The notes: generated by a model from the sequence alone, not told the origin. DNA of 64,000 bases from Panopea generosa (GCA_029582155.1 CM055898.1:33531967-33595966); one strand, 5' to 3'; positions 11,721 to 22,890 are shown, counted from the first letter of the stretch. Numbers and translations are program-made.

Positions 11721-14127
11721 TTAAATTCTTCAAACGGATCTTATATTATATATCAGAGATGCAGGATATATATATGTGATACGTGTGTATAAAGATACAT
11801 GTACATAATTGTTGACAATCTTGCCAAAATATGCACGATAAACAAATTATGTATTACACGTCCCACTGCCCCTTGTATTTACAAATAAATGAGACAATGT
11901 AAGATTTTTCTCGTATTAAAATTTTACTAAAAAAGCAGTATAATAGTATAATCAAAATGTACAAATACCAAAGAAGTTGCAAGCAAAAAAAATAGAAACA
12001 AGTAGGATTGTATAACATATTAAAGCTACTAAAACAAATACTATTGTAAGCAAAAGTTTCTAATATAAGTATATAAATATAAAAAAACGCATATACAGGT
12101 AATATTGTATGCTGAACGTACTGCAGTGTAATATAAATTGGCGTTTGCAATATATACTGATGCAAGTAATATTGTAACTAAAGGTACTAATACAAGTAAC
12201 AAACTTAAGGTACAAATACAAGAATAAAGAATATCATTATATAAACAAACGGTGTCATTATGCGACATTTAACAATTTTGGGGAAAATAATAATTATTTA
12301 TAGCATGTTAGGAAGAGAAAATACAAAAATTAACAAAATTAACAAAATAAAAAAACATTTAACGACAAAATAAATTTAAAATCGATTAATGGATACAGAG
12401 ACTTTTTAGAATTACACAACTGTGATCATGTCTAAATGCGTCATATCTAAATGAGTCAAACATAATAAATATCTCAATAGATTTAGAAGCTGATTTCAGG
12501 ACGTTGAGTGTATACTAGTAATTAACGTATTTTATTTAAAAAACACAATGAAATTGGTTGACCAGTGTAAACTAAGTTATGCTCGCAAACAGACATGTAA
12601 AGGAATTAGTCGTCAAAGAATCTTATTTTAACGCATATAAGTTTCATAAGAATTAAAAATATCTAAATACTTTTATCTGATATATTTCAGAATTCGGGTG
12701 AATGTCAGTAAGGTTAAGTTACATGTACAGTATTAATTTCAATAAATTTAGCTCGAAGATATTGTTTTCTAATATTTTAAACAATGTCATGAAAGTTAAA
12801 CAGCCAACAAGTTTTCTAATATTTTAAACAACAGACTGAAAGTCGACCAAGGAAACATTAACAGAGCAGCAATATTGATATTGAAATAAAACACATATCC
12901 TCAGCTAACCTACAAACGCCGCATGGTCTGTTACAGCTCTACGTGTTTGCTATAAACGGTTTAAATTTTCCATTTCACTATTATTTGTGAAACCAAAAAA
13001 GTGCATGATCGAGATGTTAGGGCATGGAATCCAGGACCGGATGGTCGTAAGCTCGTTCCTCCCTACATCTATGCTAGACGCCTCTTCCGCATATTCCCAG
13101 AACTGGTTCTTCGAACGTGATTTATAAAAGTTGTTATAAATTGTTTCACAATCGAAGAATAAACCAAATGAAATCACCATTTGATCCATAATGGTGTTTT
13201 CTAGTACATGTATTCGCACAAGATAACATGTACGTATATCACAGTATAAAACGACATGTACATGTATATATCAGTGAATGGTAGATGATTTAGATATTTA
13301 CGCTATCATTTGATTCTTACAATACAGGATAATCATATATATAACGCTGTATCAGTTGTTTTTATCCATCATTCGGAAATAGAAGATGATGTCTTTTTGT
13401 TTAATAAAATGTTCAAACATTTCATTAAAAAGCGTACATGTGTGTACTGTGACTATGGTGTTTAATTGATAAGTTTGAAAGTAAACTATATCAAACAATA
13501 ATTTTTGGACGATTAGTCACGTGACATGAAACAATATTGTGGTTTCATCAAGTGGGCCTAAATATTAATGCTGAATATATTTTATGGAAATTTGAAACAT
13601 GTTTAAGGCAAAATTCGCCTGTTCAAACTTAATCTATTATTTAAAATGTTAGTTTGCTACTTGAAATTTCTTAGAATTTGAGGTTAAATCCATTTAATAA
13701 ACATTCCAAGAAGATCTACAGGCAGGAATTTGCAAATCAATCAGTTTTGTAATCAGAATGTTACCGTTTAAATTTGATGAATACCACTTTTTGCAGTATC
13801 TTTAATTGTTTTCATAGAAATATTTAGTTAGTTCGTCGGCTCATAGTCTTAATATAAAGCGTACATTGATGAAGAATTTGAATATAAATGAGTTGAGAAT
13901 GAAACGATTGTTTGTTACCGATCGCTATGGCTGAGTATATCGGTATCTACATAAAGGAAACATTGAACAATAAAGAAGTGAACCCTTATCTGAAAATTAG
14001 AGTGGGAATAGTATCGGACAAATCGGTATATAAGTTTATATGAGGTTCGACTTTCAAATGAATTATTCAATAATTTGAGTGTATATTAACGATAAGTTCA
14101 CCATAGCTTATATAGTTGATACTTTAG

Positions 14128-14285
14128 ATCACACATCGCAGCGGTGTTCTAGATATAGAGCGCCCGCCTCGCATACGGAAGGTCGTTGGTTCGATGCCGG
14201 GACTGAAAAGGTACTAGAAGCTTCATCGCTCCGCAGTAAGAGGATAGTTCGTTCTAGGTCTGGTCGCCCCGGTGTCAGAATAATG
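14128..14285 (+). mobile_element. tRNA-derived SINE, family C, plus strand
   Basis: Head resembles a tRNA with the loop CTCGCAT (CGC anticodon position) and B box GGTTCGATGCC, followed by AAAAGGTACTAGAAGCTTC and a body containing GTTCTAGGTCTGGTCG and GTCAGAATAATGTG. Related copies lie at 49500-49800 (minus) and 56092-56365 (plus). Confidence 0.65.
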
Positions 14286-14734
14286 TGACTTGATTGGGTA
14301 CAAAACCGTGTGCTTGCGGAATGATACGCTAGTAGGGAAGAGCTTAAAATACGGTCACAAGTACACACCGTTGCACAAAGGCCATTTCAAACTAATGTAC
14401 GATTGTTCGCAGTTTGTAAACATTCCTATGTACTTGGTATATTTTGAAAGCGTTACAAAGATACACACGCCTTCTAAAACGCATTTATTCTAACAATGTT
14501 CGGTTTTGTAGTATGTCTCCCTGATAACCAAAAAAAAGCATTGAAAGGTCAAAAATATAAATTTTCTCAATAGCTGTTTCATATAATGTCAGTTGACAAC
14601 AGTTTTGTTCAACCAACATAGTCCAACGTCTTATAGTTGAGTATATATATAAGAGTATTGATAACAAAGGTTTTTTAAACAGCAGCAGAAAAGAGAAACA
14701 GGACTATTTTCACCATCAAGCTCAACAAACGGGC

Positions 14735-15195
14735 TTAATGCTTCTTTCTAAAACAAACTTTACACGGAAGGAATTCTTCCTCGTCAGCGGATTGATTCTT
14801 TCTTTTATTTCTTCCTAGTTTTCGATGTGGTTCGACTTTGTTCTGAAAGGCAAATGCTTGCATTAGACCAGAGAAGAGTGCTCCCTGTATCCATCCATTA
14901 GACCATGACAATGCCTCTCCTGCTATGAAGATTGGGTTTTCAGGACGCGTCATTGCGTTCATGTTGTCCAAATACTCGAATGGTTTAAGACTTGCGTATG
15001 CCCCTTGGGTAAATGGGTCGCTGTACCAAGCCTGTACTTTACCGACCTCAAACTCGTTAATGATTTCTGGATGGATTTTGCTTATTTGGTAAACAGCACT
15101 TGCAATGGCTCTCTCGTGGGTTTCTGCACCAAACGTCAGAGCATTGTCAGTCCATGTGTATACAAGTAAAATACCACGTTCGTCGTCAGGAATTC
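14735..15195 (-). CDS. Oxidase gene 1, exon 8 (C-terminal)
   Basis: Acceptor TTAACAG, stop at 14735. It encodes GIPDDERGILLVYTWTDNA, the FAD-binding C-terminal segment GEALSWSNGWIQGALFSGL, and a variable basic tail ending EEEFLPCKVCFRKKH. The frame is open throughout. Confidence 0.9.
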
Positions 15196-15657
15196 CTGTT
15201 AAGGAAGAATTGTTAAGTTGGCTCAGACATTTTGGAAAATGTGATATTACTAAATAATGTATATGACTATCTTGAATTTGATAAAACGTGGACTAATTAA
15301 TACGGACAAAGTGTGTCCAGTGTCCAAAGACCGCTCATAGGGCAGAGGCACCCATCTCCCAACGGGAGGTAACATCCATTTTATTTCATTTTGTTTTATA
15401 AATGAAACTTAATGGACTAGTATCTAAGACTATGTATATGCCATTGTCCGTCCCCATCTTCGTTGTATGGTTAAAACATGAGTTAATTTGTGATGGTAAA
15501 CTATTTTATCGTAGCGGATGAACAAGCAATCTTAAAATAATATTTTGTATAAATGATCTTTAGACAGAATAAATGATATATCATCAGGATAATCTAGATA
15601 AATATATGTTTATATTTGGACATCATAGGACTGAAACATCATAAAACAATAAATAAC
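15196..15657 (-). other. Oxidase gene 1, intron 7
   Basis: Short AT-rich intron with GT at 15657-15656 and AG at 15197-15196 on the minus strand. Nothing else recognised. Confidence 0.75.
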
Positions 15658-16163
15658 CTGAGTCTTTCCAGTCAGGGTAGTGAAGCTGACCAATTTGTAA
15701 GTTTGTCTTGCTGAATCCTCCTTGTCCTACCTTCTTCTGCCAGAACCTGGTCTTGCACTGCAGCATTATTTTTGTGGATGCACCGTAGGATATTGTTGCC
15801 AAAGCCTTTTGCTTATCGATAGGGAGAGGAATATTCATTTGCCTTAATATTGGTAACGACACGGTAAGAAATACAGCATCTCCTTCGAATTTAGCTTCTT
15901 TCCCGGTCGTAGTATTTATCCCACTAACGGTAACACCTAGGCTTTCGTCTCGTTCTACCTTTTCTACCCTGATTCCGTAATGGATATTTTTGGCTAGAGA
16001 TACATCATTGGTCCACCCGATGTTGTTCCTTAAGAAACCCTTTGGTATCTCATCCATCCCATATCTCGGAGTGTAAAGATACGGATCCTGCCACCACTGT
16101 CCTAAATCTTCGCGCAGCATAGATGCGAAATCGTTCGAGCCCGTCGGTGAATATGTAGAAACC
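15658..16163 (-). CDS. Oxidase gene 1, exon 7, with +1 frameshift
   Basis: Encodes the central substrate/FAD region: LGQWWQDPYLYTPRYG, NNIGWTNDVSLAKNIHYG, GDAVFLTVSLPILRQM and YGASTKIMLQCKTRFWQKK. It has 506 bases against 505 in gene 2. The extra G lies in the GGGG run at 16140-16143, so the first seven codons after the acceptor are out of frame with the rest. Confidence 0.85.
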
Positions 16164-16531
16164 TGATTTAGAATTGCATTTTAAGAACATAAACATATGA
16201 TTTTATCTAATTTTTTTAATTTTGCTTGATGGATAAATATTTAAATCTCGTTTTTATACATTTCTTAAAACAAGTAAGTAATTATGCAATACGCAATTAG
16301 GACACTGCACTATTTGTTATCATTTCAATTACCATTACATTAATGTTTTCTGCTTCTTGATTGCCGATATTCATATATTGCTTATATATCTAACGTTTGA
16401 TTTAATAAGCATAATGAATTGATATAGAAAACTATATTATTGATCACTTTGCATCTAACTATGGTCTGATATATACTTGTAGTGTAGGACTACGTGCTTT
16501 TTTGTGTACGTGTGTGCATACTATTATATAC
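16164..16531 (-). other. Oxidase gene 1, intron 6
   Basis: 368-base AT-rich intron; nothing recognised. In gene 2 the corresponding intron carries a 24-bp tandem repeat that is absent here. Confidence 0.7.
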
Positions 16532-16737
16532 CTGGTAGGCTTCTATGGCAATTTCTGTCCATGGCAATAATGGAAATTGTGATATGGCATGGCCTTGTAG
16601 TAGTTCACCATCACTCCGCAAGAAGTCATCGAGAGACACTTTACTCCATTTTGCGACCCAAGCTTGCCAAACTTCTTCTGTCGGGTTTTGACCCAACTCA
16701 TCTTTGACTGGTTGTATAGTTTGCTGGTACAAACTTA
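16532..16737 (-). CDS. Oxidase gene 1, exon 6
   Basis: Encodes SLYQQTIQPVKDELGQNPTE, WQAWVAKWSKVSLDDFLRS and LPWTEIAIEAYQ. It is 12 bases longer than in genes 2 and 3, giving four extra residues around LLQGHAISQFPLLPW. Confidence 0.9.
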
Positions 16738-16812
16738 CTTGCGAATACAAAATTAAACAATGTTGTTACAATCATACTATGTCAGTATCGCATACTTTGA
16801 ACCAAGCTTGTT

Positions 16813-17477
16813 TTTATACCCCCGACAAACGAAGTTTGAGGGGGTATATTGGAGTCACCCTGTGGTCGGTCTGTCGGTCTGTCGGTCGGTCGGTCTGTCC
16901 GTTGCAATTTTCCTTGTCCGGAGCATCACTTGAAAAGTACTGGATGGAATTTCATCAAACGTCATACAATGGTAGAATACAATGAGAGGAAGTGCAGTGT
17001 ACAAGAAACATAACTCTATTCTTGCTAATTACAGAGTTATTGCCCTTTGATATTTTTTCTTGTCCGGAGCATAACTTGAAAAGTACTGGATGGAATTTCA
17101 TCAAGCTTCATACAATGATAGAATATAATGAGATGAAGTGCAGTGTACAAGAAACATAACTCTATTCTTGCTAATTACAGAGTTATTGCCCTTTGATATA
17201 TTTCCCTTGTCCGGAGCATTACTTTTAAAGTACTGGATGGAATTTCATCAAACTTCATACAATGGTAGAATATAATGACAGGAAGTGCAGTGTACAGGTA
17301 ACATAACTCTATTCTTGCTAATTACATAGTTATTGCCCTTTGATATATTTCCCTTGTTTTTGTCTGGAGCATAACTTTAAAATTATTGGATATAATTTAA
17401 TAAAACTTCATACAATGGTAAACCATTTTCTGTCATGGCGGCGTTCGGGGGTATTCATCACCTTCAGTGATAGCTCT
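16813..17477 (+). mobile_element. Bivalve-type non-autonomous element with terminal hairpin and 147-bp repeats
   Basis: Opens with a near-perfect hairpin, ATACCCCCGACAAACGAAG pairing with the following GTTTGAGGGGGTAT, then GGAGTCACCCTGTGGTCGG and a CGGT/CTGT tract. About 3.5 tandem units of roughly 147 bases follow, each starting CTTGTCCGGAGCA (16913, 17059, 17206, degenerate near 17358) and containing AGTACTGGATGGAATTTCAT and CATAACTCTATTCTTGC. It ends near GGGGGTATTCATCACCTTCA. I recognise the opening hairpin from bivalve genomes; it has no coding capacity. Confidence 0.75.
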
Positions 17478-18132
17478 AGTTATATTCAAAATTTCTTACT
17501 TGCTTTTGTAATGTGCAAAATATCAGCAAAATCATATAGAGTGTGCATTATGTTCTTAATTATAGATAGAATGGATAGACATTTATTTTGAACGGAACCT
17601 TCCACTTTTATATTTCCAATATCTTCATCAAAATATTTACTACATTATTATTAAAATTTGTATACGACACTAACATACATTTACAAAGTCTAAAAAATTG
17701 TTTTAAACGAGTCAAAATTTAAAGGAAATTGGTTTCATAATTTTTGAGAAAATCCATAAAAAGTCAGGTACATAAAATGCCTGCTGGCGGGTTAGCTGTT
17801 CAGTTTAGTATATAATTAAACATGGCATAGATCAGTTTACGGTTTAAAATCAGGCTTAGCTTCGAGAATATAATTGAAGTATTGCACTATTTCACATAAA
17901 CTGGTTGGACAATTGAACATTGCGGTGAAGGTTGACTGGTTGCGAGTCTCTGGCATTTACCATATACCTATGGGTTACTATATTTGAAAGGGAGATAAAT
18001 CACATGTACCAATATGTCGCAATGTTTTGGAATAGCCTACTTTGATAAGAATGCAGTAAGAAAAAACATATATAATATTTTTTTCTTCTCTAGATTACAT
18101 GCGTTACTAATTATGAGTTACCTTTATTAACA

Positions 18133-19460
18133 CCATTTTCAACACATTTCAGGATATATAGATCTATGGATAATCAAGTTTAACTGGTGGAGGAAGACCT
18201 CAGACTGAGTCAGGTTATATATTGCATATCCAGTTTTACTGGTGGCGGAAGACCTAAGATTGAGTCAGTATATATATTGCATATCCAGTTTAACTAGTAG
18301 AGGAAGACCTCAGATTAAGTCAGGTTATATATGCCATATCCAGTTTTACTGGTGGAGGAACACCTCAGACTGAGTCATGTTATATATGGCATATCCAGTT
18401 TTACTGGTGGATGAAGACCACAGACTGAGTCAGGTCATATATGGCATATCCAGTTTAACTGTTGGGGGAAGACCTCAGAATGAGTCAGATTATATATGGC
18501 ATATGCAGTTTTACTTGTGGAGGAAGACCTCAGACTGAGTCAGATCATATATGGCATATCCAGTTTTTCTGTTGGGGGAACACCTCAGAATGAGTCATGT
18601 TATATATGGCATATGCAGTTTTACTGGTGGAGGAAGACCTCATATGAGTCAGGTCATATATGGCATATCCAGTTTTACTGTTGGGGGAAGACCTCATATG
18701 AGTCAGGTTATATATGGCATATCCAGTTTTGCTGTTGGGGGAAGACCTCATATGTGTCAGGTTATATATGGCATATCCAGTTTTACTTGTGGAGGAAGAC
18801 CTCATATGTGTCAGGTTATATATGGCATATCCAGTTTTACTTGTGGGGGAAGACCTCATATGTGTCAGGTTATATATGGCATATCCAGTTTTGCTGTTGG
18901 GGGAAGACCTCATATGTGTCAGGTTATATATGGCATATCCAGTTTTACTTGTGGAGGAAGACCTCATATGTGTCAGGTTATATATGGCATATCCAGTTTT
19001 ACTTGTGGGGGAAGACCTCATATGTGTCAGGTTATATATGGCATATGCAGTTTTACTTGTGGAGGAAGACCTCATATGTGTCAGGTTATATATGGCATAT
19101 CCAGTTTTACTGTTGGGGGAAGACCTCATATGTGTCAGGTTATATATGGCATATCCAGTTTTGCTGTTGGGGGAAGACCTCATATGTGTCAGGTTATATA
19201 TGGCATATCCAGTTTTACTTGTGGAGGAAGACCTCATATGTGTCAGGTTATATATGGCATATCCAGTTTTGCTGTTGGGGGAAGACCTCATATGTGTCAG
19301 GTTATATATGGCATATCCAGTTTTACTTGTGGAGGAAGACCTCATATGTGTAAGGTTATATATGTCATATCCAGTTTTACTTGTGGAGGAAGACAACAGA
19401 CTGAGTCAGCCTGGGTAGAACCATCGTCTTTCCGCAAGTAACTGGCAAACTAACTATGGG
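18133..19460 (-). repeat. 54-bp minisatellite grown from the body of a family A SINE
   Basis: About 22 tandem units; the later ones are exactly 54 bases: GTTATATATGGCATATCCAG, TTTTACTTGTGGAGGAAGAC, CTCATATGTGTCAG. Each block matches the body of the minus-strand SINE at 8131-8352. The array is bounded by the remaining SINE parts in correct order: CAACACATTTCAGG on the left (18144) and ACCATCGTCTTTCCGCAAGT then AACTGGCAAAC on the right (19421-19452). The tRNA head is missing. Because the unit is a multiple of three, all frames stay open, producing long but meaningless ORFs on both strands. Confidence 0.9.
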
Positions 19461-19539
19461 TTACGCATTGGAATTGAATTTTTCCTCTATGGTTCTATAA
19501 ATATGAAGGTAATTAAATATCAATTGTGAACCTGCTTAC

Positions 19540-19641
19540 ATATGCCTGTTATTTCATATTGTTCTTTTACATCCTCATCCAGATTTGCATCCCACCCCGG
19601 CCACCACTCGTTACTGTATTTGAGGTTTTCTGTCTTCCAGA
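19540..19641 (-). CDS. Oxidase gene 1, exon 5
   Basis: 102 bases, same length as in genes 2 and 3. It encodes WKTENLKYSNEWWPGWDANL, then DEDVKEQYEITGI. Acceptor GTTTCAG, donor GTAAGC. Too short to be found as an ORF; identified by the WWPGWD match between the three genes. Confidence 0.85.
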
Positions 19642-20425
19642 CTGAAACAAATGTATGATGACAATGAATGCTTGTTTATACCATATTACTTTTACGTGTA
19701 TCAATAAGAAACCCAACACAATGCTTCAAGTTGTTTTTTTGCATCGGTCATATATTACTTTCATGTAGTATTCTGATTACGAGTCAAAAATGACGTAATA
19801 CTACGATTTCGCTTAATCTAAATTTAAAAGCACTTATTACAAATGCCCGCCACCGACAAATTGTAAATGGAATTGGGTGTCGGTAGTGATATAGTACAAA
19901 CCTATACTTGACACCATAAATAACTGAAGTTTTTATACTGAATATATTTTAACCTATATTTACAGTATATACCAGTATTTGACACCTCCCGTTTCGGGTC
20001 TGTATTAACGCATGTAATTTAATATTAACTAGGTATACAATTCGTATTACTTCCGCTGAAATACATAACTGGTCAATAAGTGTGCTCGTATATCACTGCT
20101 ATGTAACTATCCCTAGCAAGAGAACTATTACATTTTTTACTTCTAAAGTATTTTCTTTTTACAGGTTAACCGCTTGTTAAAAACAATGGTAATACCCTTA
20201 TTTTTACTACGACAGAAACATAATCCTCACCCATAAACTAGTTGGTAGGTAAACTCGAAAATGTCAAGACCATCTCAAACTTCATTTGGAATTGCTAAAT
20301 ATAATATTTATTTCTTTTCTAACAGCATTAACAAACATGTGTTAAAATGATTAAATGTATGATATAGTATGCTACATGTGTTAAAGTCATTATATTGAAT
20401 ATATAAATATAATAGCATGATATAC
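19642..20425 (-). other. Oxidase gene 1, intron 4
   Basis: AT-rich intron, no repeat or RNA gene recognised. Confidence 0.7.
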
Positions 20426-20566
20426 CTTCCATGGTGATTGGTTTGAAGTCGTACATTTTAAGCAGACCGTTCTTGTTGTAATTTTGGAAAGGCCTAAGCT
20501 CGATACCAAATGTACCGACGTAATGGTTGGTCAAGTAATGATTGCGAGGAATTCGCATAGCTCCAG
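20426..20566 (-). CDS. Oxidase gene 1, exon 4 (substrate-Arg segment)
   Basis: 141 bases, as in gene 2. It encodes GAMRIPRNHYLTNHYVGTFG, then IELRPFQNYNKNGLLKMYDF. In snake-venom LAAO the Arg of the equivalent G-x-M-R-[IL]-P segment binds the substrate carboxylate; that Arg is kept. Confidence 0.88.
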
Positions 20567-21086
20567 CTGAAACAGTCAATGATTCGATAATATATACTAT
20601 TTTTATATTCTATATAATTCATGTTCCGGTTTACACCTAATACAGAGCATTTTTCACATTTCATACAGACTGCGTGTGATAATTATAATACAACGTAACT
20701 AATCAAATATATTAGCAAATGTCTCCTTTTTTTTTATCAATATGTACATTTCAAATGAAGTTAAATAAAACTGTTTTCGGCTTTAGTAAATTCCAAATCG
20801 TGAATAGCCATATATTGATACACCTGTAATTTATATGTGTAGAATACAGCTTAATCTCCTTTGTAACACAACTGAATGTTAAGTTTAACTTTTTGCTCTG
20901 TCTTTGTCTGTAGCATCGTCTGTTATATAATACATCATGTATCCACACTCATTTTGTTTGATGTGTTATTGTCAACATCGCAGTCATTAATCTTTGCGCT
21001 CACAAAATTACCAATGTATGTGTCGACGTGCTGTAAAACACATTAATTCATTATTTATACACATACAATGAAATAATATAACTTAC
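20567..21086 (-). other. Oxidase gene 1, intron 3
   Basis: AT-rich; the reverse open frame at 20751-20948 has no recognisable features. Confidence 0.7.
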
Positions 21087-21171
21087 CTTCACAGTGCAGA
21101 CCATCGAAAAACCCTTCCCTGAAAGTCCTAACACGACCACCTTCATGAGCTTGAGCTTCAAGGATTGTCAC
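21087..21171 (-). CDS. Oxidase gene 1, exon 3 (GGR motif)
   Basis: 85 bases. It encodes VTILEAQAHEGGRVRTFREG then FFDGLHCE. This is the second half of the FAD Rossmann fold, but the usual E-x3-R-x-GGR has His where gene 2 keeps Arg. Confidence 0.88.
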
Positions 21172-21817
21172 CTGATAAATGACAGCATGATATATACAAG
21201 CGTATCGGGAAGTAGTGATACCTCGTGTTTTTTTTTTAAACTTGAAATATGCGTTGTCTGATCGGATTGTTCAGTATTGAACAGAATTTACCTTTCGTTT
21301 GTCCTGTATGATACAGGCGGAGCCATACTAAATATTGTTATACAATATTGTTTTGATAAAATCATAGTTAGTTGTTTATTATTGAAATATGCTTAACAAA
21401 CTGCTGAGATTCACGGCTATGTTACAGTCTAACTAGATCTTGATCTCGCTACAAAGACCATGGTGAAATATCTGGATTTTTTTATTTTACTTTGTAATTA
21501 GTTTCAGCTATTTAATTTTAGAAGAATCCTCCGTGGCCGAGTGGTCTAGGCCGCCGTCTCAAGATCACTTACCTCTCACCGCTAAGGTCGTAGGTTCGAG
21601 TTCCGCTCGCTCCAAAAACTTTATGTGAGAAAGTGTCCAGTTACTTGCGGTCGTTCTACTCGGTCTGAATCAGTCTGTGGCCTTCCTCCACTAGTAAAAC
21701 TGGATATGCCATATATAACCTGATATGTGTTGAAAATGGCGTTAAACCCTATTAAAAAATTAATTTTAAAATATTTAAACTCTGTTTTTTACTCATTATC
21801 CGAACGTCAGACCTTAC
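21172..21817 (-). other. Oxidase gene 1, intron 2, with SINE
   Basis: The downstream half (in + coordinates) is taken up by a plus-strand family A SINE whose tail lies about 60 bases from exon 2. Confidence 0.75.
21528..21760 (+). mobile_element. tRNA-Leu-derived SINE (family A), best-preserved copy
   Basis: Complete: A box TGGCCGAGTGGTCTAGGC, anticodon arm CGTCTCAAGATCACT (CAA), B box GGTTCGAGTTCCG, then a CTTATGTGAGAAAGTGTCC core, AGTTACTTGCGG, CCTTCCTCCACTAGTAAAAC, ATATGCCATATATAACC and ATGGCGTTAAACCC followed by an A-rich end. It is a good reference for interpreting the minisatellite at 18133-19460. Confidence 0.85.
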
Positions 21818-22036
21818 CTTATGTCCTATCTGGGATAGTTCGTAGGCTATTGCTAATCCACTCATACCAGCACCGACAACTATAACTTCCTTTTGCTCAG
21901 TAGGGTCTACCTTTTTTCGGTAGTAACTTGCCGCGTCCGGATAATGATAGTATTTAGCATAGGCATAACGTAGACCCCCCTCTGTGATCCATGTCATAAA
22001 CTCTTTGTAATTGTCGTCTTGCTGAAGGGCACCATT
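21818..22036 (-). CDS. Oxidase gene 1, exon 2 (Rossmann motif)
   Basis: 219 bases, as in gene 2. It encodes NGALQQDDNYKEFMTWITEG, then a linker, and EVIVVGAGMSGLAIAYELSQ, the FAD ADP-binding G-x-G-x-x-G motif. Acceptor CCCCCAG, phase 0 start. Confidence 0.9.
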
Positions 22037-22229
22037 CTGGGGGAAAGAGTGAACTATGCATTGCTAATAATATAAGAAGGATATTTTTATTCGTGTATTA
22101 TAGTTTAATGAAATGGTTTATAAAGGTATTGTCCTATGTGGTGAATTGGAGTTGCGTAGTGATATGTAGAGGTGGGTAACATGTATATTGTCTGATGATA
22201 TGAAATTTCTTTGACTATAACGAGTTGAT

Positions 22230-22441
22230 AATTTTGCTGGGATTAACCAGTACTCGAGCACACCCCATCTCCGCAAGTAACTGATAACTTTCCCACTTGA
22301 ATCAGTGGTGAGAGACGAATGATAATGAGACACAATGTCGTAAATCAATCATCACGGACCCTGTTGCCGGGTGGGGGATTCGAACTCACGACCCCTGGAT
22401 TGACAGTCAGACGTGTAACAGACTGAGCTAATCGGGCCCGG
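22230..22441 (-). mobile_element. tRNA-Asp-like SINE (family B), minus strand
   Basis: On the minus strand: GGGCCCGATTAGCTCAGTCT, anticodon loop CTGTCAA (GTC), B box GAGTTCGAATCCC, then TGATTCAAGTGGGAAAGTTA and CAGTTACTTGCGGAGATGG. Related copies at 46839-47105 and 55375-55870. The core resembles that of family A. Confidence 0.75.
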
Positions 22442-22612
22442 CATCAAGGTTTAGTGAAACTTTGAGTTATGGATAATATAAATAAACATAAACGGAATAT
22501 TTTTGTTACTTGGTTTACAAATTAAGATTCATTAACTGTGTGTAAATGTTCGGTTTTGCATAGGTAAGTCCTTATAGTTATTTATGTTAGGTACATGAAT
22601 TGAGTATTATTT

Positions 22613-22890
22613 GATTCTAGCTGTGTGTAAGAATTAAAGTTCAATGACTGTTTGTCAATGTTCAAGTGATTCTAGTTGTGTGTAAGAATTAAAGTTCAAC
22701 GACTGTTTGTCAATGTTCAAGTGGTTCAAGTTGTGTGTAAGAATTAAAGTTCAATGACTGTTTGTCAATGTTCAAGTGATTCTAGTTGTGTGTAAGAATT
22801 AAAGTTCAACGACTGTTTGTCAATGTTCAAGTGGTTCAAGTTGTGTGTAAGAATTAAAGTTCAATGACTGTTTGTCAATGTTCAAGTATA
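22613..22890 (+). repeat. 55-bp tandem repeat, about 5 copies
   Basis: Unit built of TTCTAGTTGTGTGTAAGAAT, TAAAGTTCAACGACTGTTTG and TCAATGTTCAAGTGG. Units alternate between two subtypes (CAATGACTG with TTCTAG, and CAACGACTG with TTCAAG), so a 110-bp dimer is the actual repeating block. Confidence 0.9.

Larger units (their letters stand above)
9738..14734. other. Intergenic DNA between convergent genes
   Basis: Separates the 3' ends of the + strand transporter and - strand oxidase gene 1. It holds a SINE at 9961-10170, a MITE-like copy at 11525-11720 and a third-family SINE at 14128-14285. An 89-codon reverse frame at 12950-13219 has no family resemblance and partly overlaps a motif that recurs near 53730. 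No RNA gene seen. Confidence 0.6.
16738..19539 (-). other. Oxidase gene 1, intron 5, filled with repeats
   Basis: 2.8 kb intron occupied by a DNA element with 147-bp internal repeats next to exon 6 and by a SINE-derived 54-bp minisatellite that comes within about 80 bases of exon 5. Between them, about 17590-17830, is sequence resembling the 3' flank of gene 2 (around 31870), including a GGCGGGTTAGCTGTTC block. Confidence 0.75.

Noticed and set aside
12950-13219. 89-residue reverse-strand protein
   Set aside because: No recognisable domain, no neighbouring exon with compatible splicing, and part of it overlaps a motif repeated near 53730.
16504-16985. Plus-strand ORFs at the gene 1 exon 6 / element boundary
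   Set aside because: Shadows of the oxidase exon and of the CGGT/CTGT tract of the mobile element.
18496-19441. Large repetitive proteins of 230-296 residues on both strands
   Set aside because: They exist only because a 54-base unit is a multiple of three; the DNA is a SINE-derived repeat inside an intron.
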